From: Alkalihalobacillus bogoriensis ATCC BAA-922
GTDB taxonomy: Bacteria; Bacillota; Bacilli; Bacillales; Bacillaceae_F
Direction: 5' to 3'
Assembly (NCBI RefSeq): GCF_000621445.1
Contig: NZ_JHYI01000038.1
Coordinates: 1 to 41,726, forward strand
Length of the DNA stretch: 41,726 bases
Part shown: piece by piece, positions 1-9,189 of the stretch
Layout: each line of letters starts with the position of its first letter
Numbering within the stretch: the stretch's first letter is position 1
The notes under the pieces: model-generated
Database searches by the model: none
The model's input: the letters and a program-made list of their open reading frames with translations, nothing else
What the model was told of the DNA's origin: nothing
Program-made: the position numbers and the translations under genes

Positions 1-80
1 AGCTCTCCCGTTAAAATACAAGCAACGATTGATGCCTGGTGAACATCCAGACCTGCACAAGTTTTTCGAATAGCGTCCAA
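1..80 (-). CDS. IS110-family transposase, N-terminal fragment cut by the window edge
   Basis: Only the first 26 codons lie in the window. They read from a TTG start preceded by an AAGGAAGGG ribosome binding site about 6 nt upstream. The residues CAGLDVHQASIVACIL match the first strand of the RuvC-like DEDD domain that opens IS110-family transposases; the Asp of LDVH is the first catalytic acidic residue of that family. These enzymes move their element with the help of an RNA encoded in the element's non-coding end. The rest of the gene is outside the window, so intactness cannot be judged. Confidence 0.8.
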   Translation of the reverse strand, partial: MDAIRKTCAGLDVHQASIVACILTGE

Positions 81-300
81 CGTAATCCCTTCCTTTGTAT
101 TAACGTAATAAACAGACCGTGCAGGTGAGGCAAAAGGAATGCTTATACACGTCATCATATGACAATGGGCGGTGCTCGAGCCTGCAGTAAGACGGGTTAT
201 TTTTCGGAAACGTGTTACCAATACGGAACCGTCTTTTGATCTGTTCAACAATAGAATACAAAGTTTGCGTAACGATTTCTAGTCCAAAATTAATTTTCAT
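81..300 (-). mobile_element. Non-coding end of the IS110-family element (possible bridge-RNA region)
   Basis: About 220 nt lie upstream of the transposase start and carry no convincing gene. IS110-group elements are known to encode a structured bridge (seek) RNA in this position, upstream of the transposase. A hairpin is visible: AGACGGGTT at 190-198 pairs with AACCGTCT at 227-234 with one bulged base, enclosing about 28 nt. The outer boundary of the element is not certain; a change of sequence character near 300 is the only guide. The RNA assignment is an inference. Confidence 0.5.
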
Positions 301-367
301 TCATGGGGGTGATGGGTACATCATGGATGGTTATTTTAAGAAAAAATAGCGTTTGTTACATCCTAAA

Positions 368-500
368 GGACATACGTTCCGTTATATGAGCAGAAACGAT
401 GATTATCATTGCTGTTTTAGTTACATAACGGAACATATGTCCGATAAAGTGGAGAAATGCTTGTTTTTGATGAAATAGCGGAACGTATGTCCGTTATGTG
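368..500. repeat. Three arms of a GGACATACGTTCCG inverted-repeat family
   Basis: GGACATACGTTCCGTTATATG (368-388) is followed by the inverted form ending GGAACATATGTCC (about 421-442), and then by another inverted copy GCGGAACGTATGTCC (about 478-492). Arms one and two can fold into a long hairpin of roughly 20 bp with a loop of about 32 nt. A related pair with a GGACATCTGTTCCG core lies at 37953-38080, so this is a dispersed family. There is no coding potential. Confidence 0.7.
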
Positions 501-547
501 AAGTGCGGAAAGATAAATCCATGAGAAAACTTGTTTTTTGTTAAGAT

Positions 548-722
548 ATAAGAAAGTTTATAAATTTTAGTATAACAGTGAAGCTCTGAAAGCTTATTCT
601 CGAAGAGCGAAGGCTGCGCACCTGCGCGTTTCACCCCAAGAAGAGCACTTGGGATTCACTGTTAAAAGCGGGCAGGGTTCCGCACTTCGCTTGAAAGAAA
701 AGACGCTCCGGGTTTTTCTTAT
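548..722. repeat. Dispersed 175-bp repeat, copy 1 (full length)
   Basis: The element begins ATAAGAAAG and ends TTTTTCTTAT, giving short terminal inverted repeats. The interior carries CAGTGAAGCT, AGAGCGAAGGCTGCGC, AGAGCACTTGGG, AAGCGGGCAGGG and CGCACTTCGCTTGAAAG, all of which recur in the copy at 4751-4925. Shortened copies are at 23055-23147 and 33976-34094, and left-end-only copies at 22173 and 32258. It carries no transposase, so it looks like a MITE- or BOX-type element. The spurious minus-strand reading frame through it is not a gene. Confidence 0.8.
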
Positions 723-793
723 GTTAGTAACGATTTTTATAATAAGGTTTGATATACTTAATTTAACAAGATAAGCGTGAAAGGAAGAGAGAA

Positions 794-1456
794 ATGGAAT
801 CAAATCTCCAGCTTGGTATCCAAGCGATGGAACAAGGAAGTTATGAGGATGCTTCTAAATGGTTACATGACGCGATTGAAGAAAACCCTCTAGATCCGAT
901 TGGTTATGTAAACTTTGGAAATTTATTAGTGATCGTCAACGATATAGAAAAAGCGATGGTGTTTTTCGATAAAGCGATTGAATTAGATGATAAGACCGCA
1001 ACAGCTTATTATGGGGCAGGGAATGGATTTTATAAATCGGAAAAGTATAATGAAGCAGCTAAAATGTTTAAGCTTGCACTAGAGCATCATTTAGATACTG
1101 CGGATACACATTTTATGCTTGGGATGTCATTATACCATCAAAACCATTTTGCCTATGCACTTGCTCATTTACAACGAGCAGTTGAACTCAATAAAGACGA
1201 TATGACAGCCATCTTTCAATACGGGTTATGCCTTGCCCAACTAGATCAAATCGACGAAGCGATGCGTCAGTTTGAACAGGTGATTGATAAAGATGATACA
1301 CATGCAGATGCTTATTTTAACCTCGGTGTTGCGTATGCTTATAAAGAAGAATTTGATAAAGCATTGCAGTTATTTAATAAAGCGGTTCAAATTCAACCCG
1401 ACCATGTACTTGCAGGGCATGGAAAAAAACAAATGATGGAACGTTTAAAACAATAA
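794..1456 (+). CDS. yrrB: Tetratricopeptide-repeat protein, YrrB-like (220 aa)
   Basis: The protein is built almost entirely of 34-residue TPR units with the usual small/aromatic spacing, for example AIELDDKTATAYYGAGNGFY and AFQYG-like helices, and about six repeats are recognisable across residues 1-210. TPR solenoids bind partner proteins; no enzymatic domain or signal peptide is present, so it is probably cytoplasmic. The start follows GGAAGAGAG by 6 nt. It is first in the conserved string and lies 16 nt before recD2, which matches the yrrB-recD2 pairing in B. subtilis. In B. subtilis the gene upstream is trmU; here the upstream space holds repeats and an insertion sequence instead. The partner is unknown. 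Confidence 0.85.
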   Translation: MESNLQLGIQAMEQGSYEDASKWLHDAIEENPLDPIGYVNFGNLLVIVNDIEKAMVFFDKAIELDDKTATAYYGAGNGFYKSEKYNEAAKMFKLALEHHLDTADTHFMLGMSLYHQNHFAYALAHLQRAVELNKDDMTAIFQYGLCLAQLDQIDEAMRQFEQVIDKDDTHADAYFNLGVAYAYKEEFDKALQLFNKAVQIQPDHVLAGHGKKQMMERLKQ

Positions 1457-1472
1457 GGGGCGGCGAAGTGTT

Positions 1473-3755
1473 ATGTCACAACAAGTTCCTATGCAAGAGG
1501 AAGAGACATCTTATATAAAAGGTGAAGTAAGCCATATTATTTTTCATAACCCAGATAATTATTATACGGTTGCTCAAGTGTTTGTTTTGCAGTCCTCCGA
1601 AAAGCTGAAAGAAAAAACGGTTCCAGTCGTTGGAATATTACCAACGGTGGAGCCTAATGGAGTGTATATTTTTAGTGGAGATTTTGCAGAACATCCAAGG
1701 TTTGGGCTTCAGTTTAAAGTGAATGCTTTTTCTCGGGATGTTCCAAGAACCGCGGCTGGTGTTATTCAATTTTTATCAAGTGATCGCTTTCCTGGAATCG
1801 GAAAAAAAACAGCTGAAAGTGTAGTGGAAGCACTTGGAGAAAAAGCGTTATCGAAAATTTTAGCTGATCGTAATGTATTGCAGGACGTCCCTAAATTGCC
1901 AGCAGATAAGGCGGCTGTGTTATATAATCAACTTGTTGAGTTTCAAGGGGTTGAACAATTAATTACTGAATTATCGCAGTTTGGCTTTGGTTTAGAATTG
2001 ACGATGAAAATATTTCAAACCTATAAAGAAGAGGCGCTTACGATTATTCGCTCGAGTCCATATAAGCTTATCCATGATGTGGAAGGGATTGGATTTAAAC
2101 GAGCTGATTTATTAGGGGAAGCAATTGGTTTAACGGGAAATCACCCTGATCGAATCAAAGCAGGTTGTGTCTATTTTCTTCATGAGTTATGCATGCAGGA
2201 AGGTCATGTGTTTTTATACAAATATAATTTATGTAAAGAAGTAAGCGCCATGTTATCGTCTGAGACTGTCGTGATTAAAGAGGAAGAGGTTTCCACTCAA
2301 TTACTTGTGTTACATGAAGAAGATAAAATAGTGATGGAAGAAGAACGTGTCTACTTATCTTCGTTATACTTTGCTGAAAAAGGGATCGTCACAAACGTAA
2401 AACGATTACTAAGCACCGAAAAAGATAATGAATATCCTGAATCAGAGTTTTTTAAGGCGTTAGGGGAACTTGAAGAACAAGAAAAAATGGAATACGCACC
2501 GACACAAAGAGAAGCGATCAAAATGGCGATTACGTCTCCAGCGATGATTTTAACAGGTGGACCCGGGACAGGGAAAACAACTGTCATAAAAGGGATCGTT
2601 GAAGTATTTGCGAAGATCCATGGTTATTCACTTGAACCGAAAGATTATAAAAAGGACGAGCCTTTTCCGATTTTGCTTGTTGCCCCTACAGGAAGAGCGG
2701 CAAAACGTATGGGGGAAGCAACCGGATTGCCGGCGCTTACGATTCATCGCCTGTTAGGATGGAAAGGTGGTCATGGTGGATTTGAACGGGATGAGGAAAG
2801 TCCGCTAGAAGGCCGACTACTTATCGTTGATGAAGTTTCGATGGTTGATATTTGGTTAGCCAATCAATTGTTTAAATCGATTCCTGATACGATGCAAGTT
2901 GTTCTTGTTGGAGACCAAGATCAGCTCCCTTCTGTTGGTCCTGGACAAGTATTACGGGACTTCATTGATGCAAATGTCATTCCTATTGTTGCTTTAACAG
3001 AAATTTACCGTCAAGCAGAGGGATCGTCCATTATTGATTTAGCACATGAAATAAAAAGCGGAAAAATCCCTGATAATTTTCATGTCCAACAAAAAGATCG
3101 AAGTTTTTTTCCATGTAGTATCCCTCAAGTTCACCAAGTCATTGAAAAAGTGTGTTCAAATGCAATGAAAAAAGGCTATAGTGCCAAAGAAATCCAAGTG
3201 TTAGCTCCGATGTATCGGGGAGTTGCTGGAATTGAAGAACTAAATCGAAAGCTGCAACAATTATTTAACCCAAAAAAAGAGGGCAGACGTGAAATTCAGT
3301 TTGGAGATCTTATTTATCGAACTGGTGATATTGTATTGCAGCTAGTGAATAACCCTGAAGAGCAAGTGTATAATGGTGACCGGGGTGAAATTGTTGCGAT
3401 TTTTTATGCGAAAGAAAATACGGAAAAGCAGGACCAAGTTCTCGTCTCCTTTGATGGGATTGAGATTTTATATACGAGAAAAGATTTAATTCAACTTACC
3501 CATGCGTATTGTACATCGATTCATAAGGCGCAAGGAAGTGAATTTCCGATTGTCATTATGCCTGTTGTAAAAGGGTACCATCGAATGCTAAGGAGAAATC
3601 TGATTTATACAGGGGTAACAAGAGCAAAGCAATTTCTTATTTTATGTGGTGAAATTGAAGCTTGGGAAATGGCGGCAAAACAACAAGGAGATGGAGAACG
3701 TCATTCGATGTTAGTGGATAAACTAAAACAAACAGTTATGGAAAAAGCAAACTAG
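1473..3755 (+). CDS. recD2: ATP-dependent DNA helicase RecD2 (760 aa)
   Basis: This is a superfamily-1B 5'-3' DNA helicase of the RecD2 type, found in bacteria outside the RecBCD complex and involved in DNA repair and replication-fork maintenance. The N-terminal part (about 1-330) is the RecD2-specific extension with OB-like and helix-hairpin-helix regions (FPGIGKKTAESVVEALG). Walker A GGPGTGKTT is at residues 362-370, and Walker B with VDEVSMVD has its DE at 453-454. The C-terminal motif HKAQGSEF at 684-691 is typical of the UvrD_C_2/RecD tail. The length is normal for the family. The ATG at 1473 lies 7 nt after a GGCGAAG stretch and behind GGGGCGG; it is probably co-transcribed with yrrB. 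Confidence 0.95.
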   Translation: MSQQVPMQEEETSYIKGEVSHIIFHNPDNYYTVAQVFVLQSSEKLKEKTVPVVGILPTVEPNGVYIFSGDFAEHPRFGLQFKVNAFSRDVPRTAAGVIQFLSSDRFPGIGKKTAESVVEALGEKALSKILADRNVLQDVPKLPADKAAVLYNQLVEFQGVEQLITELSQFGFGLELTMKIFQTYKEEALTIIRSSPYKLIHDVEGIGFKRADLLGEAIGLTGNHPDRIKAGCVYFLHELCMQEGHVFLYKYNLCKEVSAMLSSETVVIKEEEVSTQLLVLHEEDKIVMEEERVYLSSLYFAEKGIVTNVKRLLSTEKDNEYPESEFFKALGELEEQEKMEYAPTQREAIKMAITSPAMILTGGPGTGKTTVIKGIVEVFAKIHGYSLEPKDYKKDEPFPILLVAPTGRAAKRMGEATGLPALTIHRLLGWKGGHGGFERDEESPLEGRLLIVDEVSMVDIWLANQLFKSIPDTMQVVLVGDQDQLPSVGPGQVLRDFIDANVIPIVALTEIYRQAEGSSIIDLAHEIKSGKIPDNFHVQQKDRSFFPCSIPQVHQVIEKVCSNAMKKGYSAKEIQVLAPMYRGVAGIEELNRKLQQLFNPKKEGRREIQFGDLIYRTGDIVLQLVNNPEEQVYNGDRGEIVAIFYAKENTEKQDQVLVSFDGIEILYTRKDLIQLTHAYCTSIHKAQGSEFPIVIMPVVKGYHRMLRRNLIYTGVTRAKQFLILCGEIEAWEMAAKQQGDGERHSMLVDKLKQTVMEKAN

Positions 3756-3814
3756 CATGAACAAGGCAATAGAATCACATCCTATAAATGTTCGACAAAA
3801 GGTGGCGATGCTCT

Positions 3815-4288
3815 TTGCGGACATTTCAAACGATTTGTGGGAAATCTGTATTCGACGAAAATAATGGAGAAGAGCTTGGCAAAATCGAAGATCTGTTTAT
3901 CAATAAGCAAGGACAAGTAATTGGCTTTGTCTTAGATATTAAAGCATGGCTGCATAAAGACCAATTTGTTCCACTTGATGCAATTACAGGGTTTGGGCCA
4001 GATGGGATTATCATAAAAGGGAAAAGTCATCTTACACGAGCAGACCATATCCATGAATATACATTAAAGCAAGGCAAAAAGCGGCTTGCCGGAATGCCAC
4101 TCCTTACTACAGAGGGAGAGAAATTAGGATTGGTAGAAGATGTATACTTTATGGAAGAAATGGGCAACATCGTAGGGTATGAAGTTACGGAAGGTTTACT
4201 TGCTGATATAAAAGAAGGCAAAAAAGTCGTCAAGACATCAAAGCCTTTATTATATGGCAAAGATATATTAATGATAAACCTCGAATAA
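3815..4288 (+). CDS. yrrD: PRC-barrel domain protein, YrrD-like (157 aa)
   Basis: Two PRC-barrel-like halves are visible: residues about 8-75 (GEELGKIEDLFINKQGQVIGFVLD) and about 95-157 (GEKLGLVEDVYFMEEMGNIVGYEV). PRC-barrels are small beta domains that bind RNA or protein partners; the role of YrrD is not established. I chose the TTG at 3815 because AGGTGG at 3800-3805 sits 9 nt ahead and the protein then begins MRTFQ, as in relatives. An ATG nine codons earlier has no ribosome binding site. It lies about 60 nt after recD2 in the conserved order. Confidence 0.8.
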   Translation: MRTFQTICGKSVFDENNGEELGKIEDLFINKQGQVIGFVLDIKAWLHKDQFVPLDAITGFGPDGIIIKGKSHLTRADHIHEYTLKQGKKRLAGMPLLTTEGEKLGLVEDVYFMEEMGNIVGYEVTEGLLADIKEGKKVVKTSKPLLYGKDILMINLE

Positions 4289-4301
4289 AGGAGGCCCTAC
4301 G

Positions 4302-4490
4302 ATGCAATGCCCAAACTGTAATTGCAAAGACATTGGAAAAATTGGTACAAACCAATACTATTGTTGGAATTGCTTTGTTGAGATGACGATTACGAAAGGT
4401 AAGCTTTCACTCCATCAAGTCGAAGAAGATGGTTCCCTCAGCTCATTGGATGATTTATTTGAAGATGTCGATATGCGAGTCGAAATGTAG
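4302..4490 (+). CDS. Small zinc-ribbon protein (62 aa)
   Basis: A 62-residue protein opens with CPNCNCKDIGKIGTNQYYCWNC, two CxxC pairs 15-17 residues apart that form a classic zinc ribbon. The second half is acidic (LDDLFEDVD) and has no recognised domain. The ATG is preceded by AAAGGAGG 9 nt away. It lies 13 nt after yrrD and 19 nt before the next small gene, so the three are probably one transcript. Bacillus species carry small unnamed or yrz-type genes at this spot. The function is unknown; a nucleic-acid or protein-binding role is only a guess from the fold. Confidence 0.8.
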   Translation: MQCPNCNCKDIGKIGTNQYYCWNCFVEMTITKGKLSLHQVEEDGSLSSLDDLFEDVDMRVEM

Positions 4491-4509
4491 CTGATAAGGG
4501 GTGTTTGAT

Positions 4510-4692
4510 ATGCGCGGAATGTTATTAGCTGTTGGTTTAGGTGTAGCGGCTTATACAATGAGAAACAAGAAAAACCGCAACCGAATGACAGATATAATCG
4601 AACCAATCCGAAACATGAATTTCCAAGCGATGATGCCTGAAAAATCGACAGTGAAACGTTTAACAAGAAGATTAACAAAAGCTGTTGCATAA
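4510..4692 (+). CDS. Small DUF3918-like membrane-associated protein (60 aa)
   Basis: The protein has one short hydrophobic N-terminal stretch (MLLAVGLGVAAYTM) followed by a strongly basic segment (RNKKNRNRM) and an amphipathic basic tail. This architecture fits the DUF3918 (YrzQ-like) small proteins of Bacillaceae, whose function is unknown. I prefer the ATG at 4510, 8 nt after AAGGGG (4496-4501), over the in-frame GTG at 4501 that overlaps the ribosome binding site. It is the last gene before a strong terminator. Confidence 0.65.
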   Translation: MRGMLLAVGLGVAAYTMRNKKNRNRMTDIIEPIRNMNFQAMMPEKSTVKRLTRRLTKAVA

Positions 4693-4703
4693 TCATAATT
4701 CTT

Positions 4704-4745
4704 GTTGTTCTAAGAAAGGATTCTTTTCTTAGAACAACTTTTTTT
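4704..4745 (+). terminator. Rho-independent terminator of the yrrB-yrrD block
   Basis: A perfect 14-bp stem (GTTGTTCTAAGAAA at 4704-4717 with its complement at 4725-4738) and a 7-nt loop are followed by seven T residues. It ends the operon that starts at yrrB. Confidence 0.9.
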
Positions 4746-4750
4746 GTAAG

Positions 4751-4925
4751 ATAAGAAAATATAAAAATTTTGGTGTAGCAGTGAAGCTTTGAAAGCTTAT
4801 TCTAGAAGAGCGAAGGCTCCGTACCTGCGCGTTCACCCCAAAAAGAGCACTTGGGGTTCACTTTCAAAAGCGGGCAGGGCTGCGCACTTCGCTTGAAAGA
4901 AAAGACGCTCCGCGTTTTTCTTTAT
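4751..4925. repeat. Dispersed 175-bp repeat, copy 2 (full length)
   Basis: The same element as at 548-722: ATAAGAAA start, shared interior blocks and a CGCGTTTTTCTTTAT end. It lies directly behind the terminator of the upstream operon and fills most of the gap before yrrI. It has the same length as copy 1 within a base or two and the same orientation. Confidence 0.8.
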
Positions 4926-5040
4926 TCATTCAACACGCCTTGTCTGTCAACGATTCGTCCCCTTTACCGACGACCATTATAGGCCTCTCCATTCATAAAA
5001 TTTGGATTGATGAGCAAAATATCGTTATGGAGGGCTTATG

Positions 5041-6114
5041 ATGGAAAAAACAACAAGTATGCAATGGTTAATTCGTTTTTCAGCAATTTTTATTTTACTA
5101 TTATGTTTATTTTTAATCATGAAATTATCCCCCGTCTGGCTCCCAATATTACAATTGCTTGTTCGGGTTGCGATTCCTTTTTTAATTGCAGCACTAATTA
5201 CGTATTTATTACATCCGATTATTGAAAATTTCCATGGGATGGGGATACCTCGTCCAATTGCTGTTCTTATTATTTATTTTTTGTTTTTTGGTGGTATAAC
5301 GTATGCGATTATAAGGGGTACACCGTACATCATTGAGCAATTTCGGATGTTTATTGAACAGCTTCCCTATTATATTGAAAGCTTACAACGGTGGATTGAT
5401 TTATTTACAAGACATATTGCTGTATTACCAGAAGGTGTTCAAGTACAGTTAGAAGAATGGCTTCAAGGGCTTGAAGGAACAATGGAAGACCTTGTTGAAC
5501 GTGGCATAGAGGTTTTAAAAGGACTTGTTAATTCGTTCATTTACTTTATTATTATTCCTTTCCTTGTCTTTTATTTATTAAAGGACTTTAAACTAATTGA
5601 GAAAGTTGCTTGGTATTTAACTCCAAAACAATGGAGAAAAGAAGGAGTGGCACTTGTTCGTGATATTGACCAATCCTTTGGAAATTATATTCGTGGACAA
5701 ATCCTTGTTTCATTATGTGTTGGTATTCTTGCGACAATTGGGCTTTGGTTAATTGGTATGCCATACCCTGTTTTGTTAGGAATGTTTATCGGGATGATGG
5801 ACATCATTCCTTACTTTGGTGCTTTTATGGGTGCTGTTCCTGCTGTGATTGTCGCTGCATTACAATCTTGGCAAATGCTTTTGTTTACTGTGTTAGTTAT
5901 TTTTGTTCTACAACAAATAGAGGGGAATATTTTATCGCCTGTAATTGTAGGGAAAACCCTTCATTTACATCCGGTTCTCATTATGTTCGCTCTTATTGTT
6001 GGAATTGAAATTGGTGGTATTCTTGGACTCGTATTAGCTGTACCGACTTTGGCTATCGTCAAAGTCATTATCTTGCATTTGCGAACAAATATTAGTGAGC
6101 CTTTCCATGACTAA
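5041..6114 (+). CDS. yrrI: AI-2E-family membrane protein, YrrI-like (357 aa)
   Basis: A polytopic membrane protein of the AI-2E (PerM/TqsA) family with about eight hydrophobic segments. Two N-terminal pairs (residues about 12-80) are followed by a soluble helical region (FIEQLPYYIESLQRWID) and a C-terminal set of membrane helices with the family motifs GMPYPVLLGMF and DIIPYFGAFMGAVPA. Members transport varied substrates, including Na+/H+ or signalling molecules; the substrate here is not known. Two ATG codons are adjacent (5038 and 5041). The second is 7 nt from the GGAGG at 5029-5033 and is better spaced. In B. subtilis yrrI also lies just before alaS. Confidence 0.85.
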   Translation: MEKTTSMQWLIRFSAIFILLLCLFLIMKLSPVWLPILQLLVRVAIPFLIAALITYLLHPIIENFHGMGIPRPIAVLIIYFLFFGGITYAIIRGTPYIIEQFRMFIEQLPYYIESLQRWIDLFTRHIAVLPEGVQVQLEEWLQGLEGTMEDLVERGIEVLKGLVNSFIYFIIIPFLVFYLLKDFKLIEKVAWYLTPKQWRKEGVALVRDIDQSFGNYIRGQILVSLCVGILATIGLWLIGMPYPVLLGMFIGMMDIIPYFGAFMGAVPAVIVAALQSWQMLLFTVLVIFVLQQIEGNILSPVIVGKTLHLHPVLIMFALIVGIEIGGILGLVLAVPTLAIVKVIILHLRTNISEPFHD

Positions 6115-6118
6115 GACG

Positions 6119-6147
6119 TTGACAAGAGTTCTGTGCATTTTTATAAT
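6119..6147 (+). promoter_or_regulatory. Sigma-A promoter of alaS
   Basis: Perfect consensus hexamers TTGACA (6119-6124) and TATAAT (6142-6147) with a 17-bp spacer. Transcription would start near 6154, just before the T-box leader. Confidence 0.9.
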
Positions 6148-6153
6148 AAGATT

Positions 6154-6403
6154 GACAAAAGAATGATAGGGAACACGTTGATGGAACAAAGTATGTTACA
6201 GCCCGTATGAAAGAGAGACACTTCCTTGGCTGAAAGAAGTGTCATACGAAGGGTAACGGAAAAGCTATTCCGAAGTGCAGGAAAACCCTGCCGTTACGCC
6301 GCGTTATGGCAATTAAGGTGATAAATGTTTTACGACATTTGTAACCAGGGTGGTACCGCGTGATAACTCTCGTCCCTGTATGTGTGGGACAAGAGTTTTT
6401 TTG
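6154..6403 (+). ncRNA. T-box riboswitch (alanine) controlling alaS
   Basis: The conserved T-box core AGGGTGGTACCGCG ends at 6360, and its TGGT (6351-6354) can pair with the ACCA end of uncharged tRNA-Ala. Stem I closes by GGAA (6183-6186) with TTCC (6268-6271) and GTTAC (6195-6199) with GTAAC (6253-6257). The internal loop shows AGTA (6190-6193) on the 5' side and the alanine codon GCT (6264-6266) on the 3' side, so GCT is the likely specifier. The AGAGAGACACTT/AAGTGTC arm is the distal AG-bulge/loop region. The intrinsic terminator is AACTCTcGTCCC (6365-6376) with GGGACaAGAGTT (6386-6397), then T residues. Uncharged tRNA-Ala should promote readthrough. Confidence 0.95.
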
Positions 6404-6470
6404 TGTTCTTTCGTAAGTGTAAAATGGTAAAAATGAGGATACGATGTGTAACATTAAAGGAGGAAATCGA

Positions 6471-9101
6471 ATGAAGTATTTATCGTCTGCACAAGTGAGG
6501 CAAATGTTTTTAGACTTTTTTAAAGAAAAGGGCCATGATATTGAACCAAGTGCATCTTTAGTTCCTATCGATGATCCAACATTACTTTGGATTAATAGTG
6601 GGGTTGCTACGTTAAAAAAGTATTTTGATGGCCGTGTGATTCCGCAAAATCCACGCATTACAAATGCTCAAAAATCAATTCGAACAAATGATATTGAAAA
6701 TGTCGGAAAAACAGCACGTCACCATACGTTTTTTGAAATGTTGGGCAACTTTTCCATCGGTGATTATTTTAAAGAAGAATCGATTATTTGGGCTTGGGAG
6801 TTTTTAACGAGTGAAAAATGGATTGGCTTTGACCCTGAAAAGCTTTCCGTGACCGTTCATCCCGAAGATAGTGAAGCATATGACATTTGGAATCAAAAAA
6901 TTGGGATTCCAGAAGAGCGAATTATCCGATTGGAAGGGAATTTCTGGGATATTGGAGAAGGTCCAAGTGGTCCTAATACAGAAATTTTTTATGATCGTGG
7001 AGAGCAGTATGGCAATGATAAAAATGATCCAGAGCTTTATCCTGGAGGAGAAAATGAGCGTTATTTAGAAGTGTGGAATTTAGTCTTTTCGCAATTTAAT
7101 CATAATCCAGATGGTACATACACACCGCTTCCAAAGAAAAACATTGATACAGGTATGGGATTAGAACGTATGGTATCTGTTATTCAAGATGTACCAACGA
7201 ACTATGATACTGATTTGTTTATGCCTACCATTAAAGCAACGGAACAATTAACATCGGTTTCATACGGTGCAAATGTTGAGACAGATGTTGCTTTTAAAGT
7301 GATTGCCGACCATATCCGTACAGTAGCCTTTGCGATTGGAGACGGGGCCTTACCATCTAATGAAGGTCGGGGCTATGTGTTGCGAAGATTATTACGACGA
7401 GCTGTCCGTTATGCGAAGTTAATTCATATCGATCGCCCGTTTATGCATGAACTTGTTCCTGTTGTCGGCGATATTATGGTTGATTTCTATCCAGAAGTGA
7501 AAGAGAAAACAGAGTTCATTCAAAAGGTAATAAAAAATGAGGAAGAACGTTTCCATGAAACATTACATGAGGGATTAAACATATTAGCTAAAATTATTTC
7601 AGAAACTAAATCAAACGTTATCTCAGGAAAAGATGTGTTCCGTCTTTATGATACGTACGGCTTTCCGGTCGATTTAACGGAGGAATATGTCGAAGAAAAA
7701 GGGTTTACGATTAACCGTGAAGAGTTTGAACAAGAAATGGAGCAACAACGTGACCGAGCTAGAGCAGCAAGACAAGATACAGGTTCTATGCAAGTTCAAG
7801 ATCAACTATTAGGGGAGATAAAAGTAGAAAGCCAATTTGTTGGCTACGAACAGCTCCAAACTGAATCTGTGATTGAACTAATGATTAAAGAGAAAGAGCG
7901 AACCGAGTATGCAGGTGTTGATGATGAAGTAACGGTTATTTTAAACAAAACACCGTTTTATGCTGAAAGTGGTGGGCAAATCGCTGATACAGGTCAATTG
8001 CAGGCTGATGGAGTCATTGCTAAAGTAACGGATGTCCAAAAAGCACCGAATGGACAAAACCTTCATTATGTCAAAATCGTACAAGGTACTTTGAGAACCG
8101 GGATGACAGTAACGGCGACGGTTGAAGAAACAAATCGTCATGGCATTGTGAAAAACCATACAGCGACACATTTGCTTCACCAAGCATTAAAAGATACGTT
8201 AGGGGAACATGTTAATCAAGCTGGTTCATTAGTTTCAGAAGAACGTTTGCGTTTTGACTTTTCTCATTTTGGTCAAATTACAGAGGAAGAAATTGAAACG
8301 ATTGAAACCATTGTGAATGAAAAAATTTGGGACAGAATTTCGGTCGATATTATGAACAAAAACTTAGAAGAAGCGAAAGCGATGGGAGCAATGGCCCTCT
8401 TTGGTGAAAAATATGGTGAAGTTGTCCGTGTCGTTCAAGTTGGAGAATACAGCTTAGAATTATGTGGCGGATGTCATGTTACAAACACAGCTGAAATTGG
8501 ATTATTTAAAATTATTTCAGAATCAGGGATCGGAGCTGGAATTCGCCGAATCGAAGCTGTAACAGGAAAAGGAGCCTATGATTATATAAGTAGTCAGCTT
8601 GAACTGCTTCAAGAAGTTGCACAAAGTGTAAAAGCAAAAAATGTGAAAGACGTTCCGAGTCGTGTGACCGCTTTACAACAACAAATTAAAGAATTACAGC
8701 GTGAGAATGAATCTCTAGCTTCTAAATTGGGTAATATGGAGGCAGGGAATTTAATTAATGATTTCGAAACTGTAAATGAAGTTTCGATACTTGCTAAAAA
8801 AGTAGCAGCAAATGATATGGATAACCTTCGTTCCATTGTAGATACATTGAAATCAAAAGTTGAGACAGGTATTATTGTTCTTGGTGCTACAAATGGTGAT
8901 AAAGTTAATATTGTTGCGACTGTTTCAAAAGACTTAATCGATAAAGGGTATCACGCAGGAAAACTTGTGAAAGAAGTGGCAACACGTTGTGGTGGTGGAG
9001 GAGGTGGTCGTCCAGACATGGCCCAAGCAGGTGGGAAAAACCCTGAGAAGTTGGATGACGCACTGAATTTTGTTCGACAATATGTAGAATCAATTTCCTA
9101 A
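6471..9101 (+). CDS. alaS: Alanyl-tRNA synthetase (876 aa)
   Basis: AlaRS joins alanine to tRNA-Ala in the cytoplasm. The class II catalytic core is at the N-terminus ([17 protein letters not shown], then [17 protein letters not shown]). The editing domain has both metal-binding motifs HTATH and CGGCH, and the C-Ala domain ends with a glycine-rich [16 protein letters not shown] segment. The length is standard for Bacillus. I chose the ATG at 6471 because AAAGGAGG lies 8 nt ahead; an ATG nine codons upstream would read through the ribosome binding site. It is expressed from the T-box leader and probably runs into yrzL-ruvX-yrzB. Confidence 0.97.
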   Translation: MKYLSSAQVRQMFLDFFKEKGHDIEPSASLVPIDDPTLLWINSGVATLKKYFDGRVIPQNPRITNAQKSIRTNDIENVGKTARHHTFFEMLGNFSIGDYFKEESIIWAWEFLTSEKWIGFDPEKLSVTVHPEDSEAYDIWNQKIGIPEERIIRLEGNFWDIGEGPSGPNTEIFYDRGEQYGNDKNDPELYPGGENERYLEVWNLVFSQFNHNPDGTYTPLPKKNIDTGMGLERMVSVIQDVPTNYDTDLFMPTIKATEQLTSVSYGANVETDVAFKVIADHIRTVAFAIGDGALPSNEGRGYVLRRLLRRAVRYAKLIHIDRPFMHELVPVVGDIMVDFYPEVKEKTEFIQKVIKNEEERFHETLHEGLNILAKIISETKSNVISGKDVFRLYDTYGFPVDLTEEYVEEKGFTINREEFEQEMEQQRDRARAARQDTGSMQVQDQLLGEIKVESQFVGYEQLQTESVIELMIKEKERTEYAGVDDEVTVILNKTPFYAESGGQIADTGQLQADGVIAKVTDVQKAPNGQNLHYVKIVQGTLRTGMTVTATVEETNRHGIVKNHTATHLLHQALKDTLGEHVNQAGSLVSEERLRFDFSHFGQITEEEIETIETIVNEKIWDRISVDIMNKNLEEAKAMGAMALFGEKYGEVVRVVQVGEYSLELCGGCHVTNTAEIGLFKIISESGIGAGIRRIEAVTGKGAYDYISSQLELLQEVAQSVKAKNVKDVPSRVTALQQQIKELQRENESLASKLGNMEAGNLINDFETVNEVSILAKKVAANDMDNLRSIVDTLKSKVETGIIVLGATNGDKVNIVATVSKDLIDKGYHAGKLVKEVATRCGGGGGGRPDMAQAGGKNPEKLDDALNFVRQYVESIS

Positions 9102-9189
9102 TTAACCATTTATAGTGTACAATGAGGGTAAGTACCATGTATTGGGAACAACATGGTTAATAGGGCAGTTTTAGAAAGAGGTGTTTGTG

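Noticed and set aside
100-300. Minus-strand 66-codon frame upstream of the IS110 transposase
   Set aside because: No ribosome binding site and it lies in the non-coding end of the element, where structured RNA is expected.
594-803. Minus-strand 69-codon frame
   Set aside because: It runs through the dispersed repeat; the same residues (KTRSVFSFKRSAE) recur in front of the Nudix gene because the repeat recurs.
6153-6158. Second TTGACA in the alaS leader
   Set aside because: No -10 hexamer lies at the right distance; the consensus pair at 6119-6147 explains transcription.
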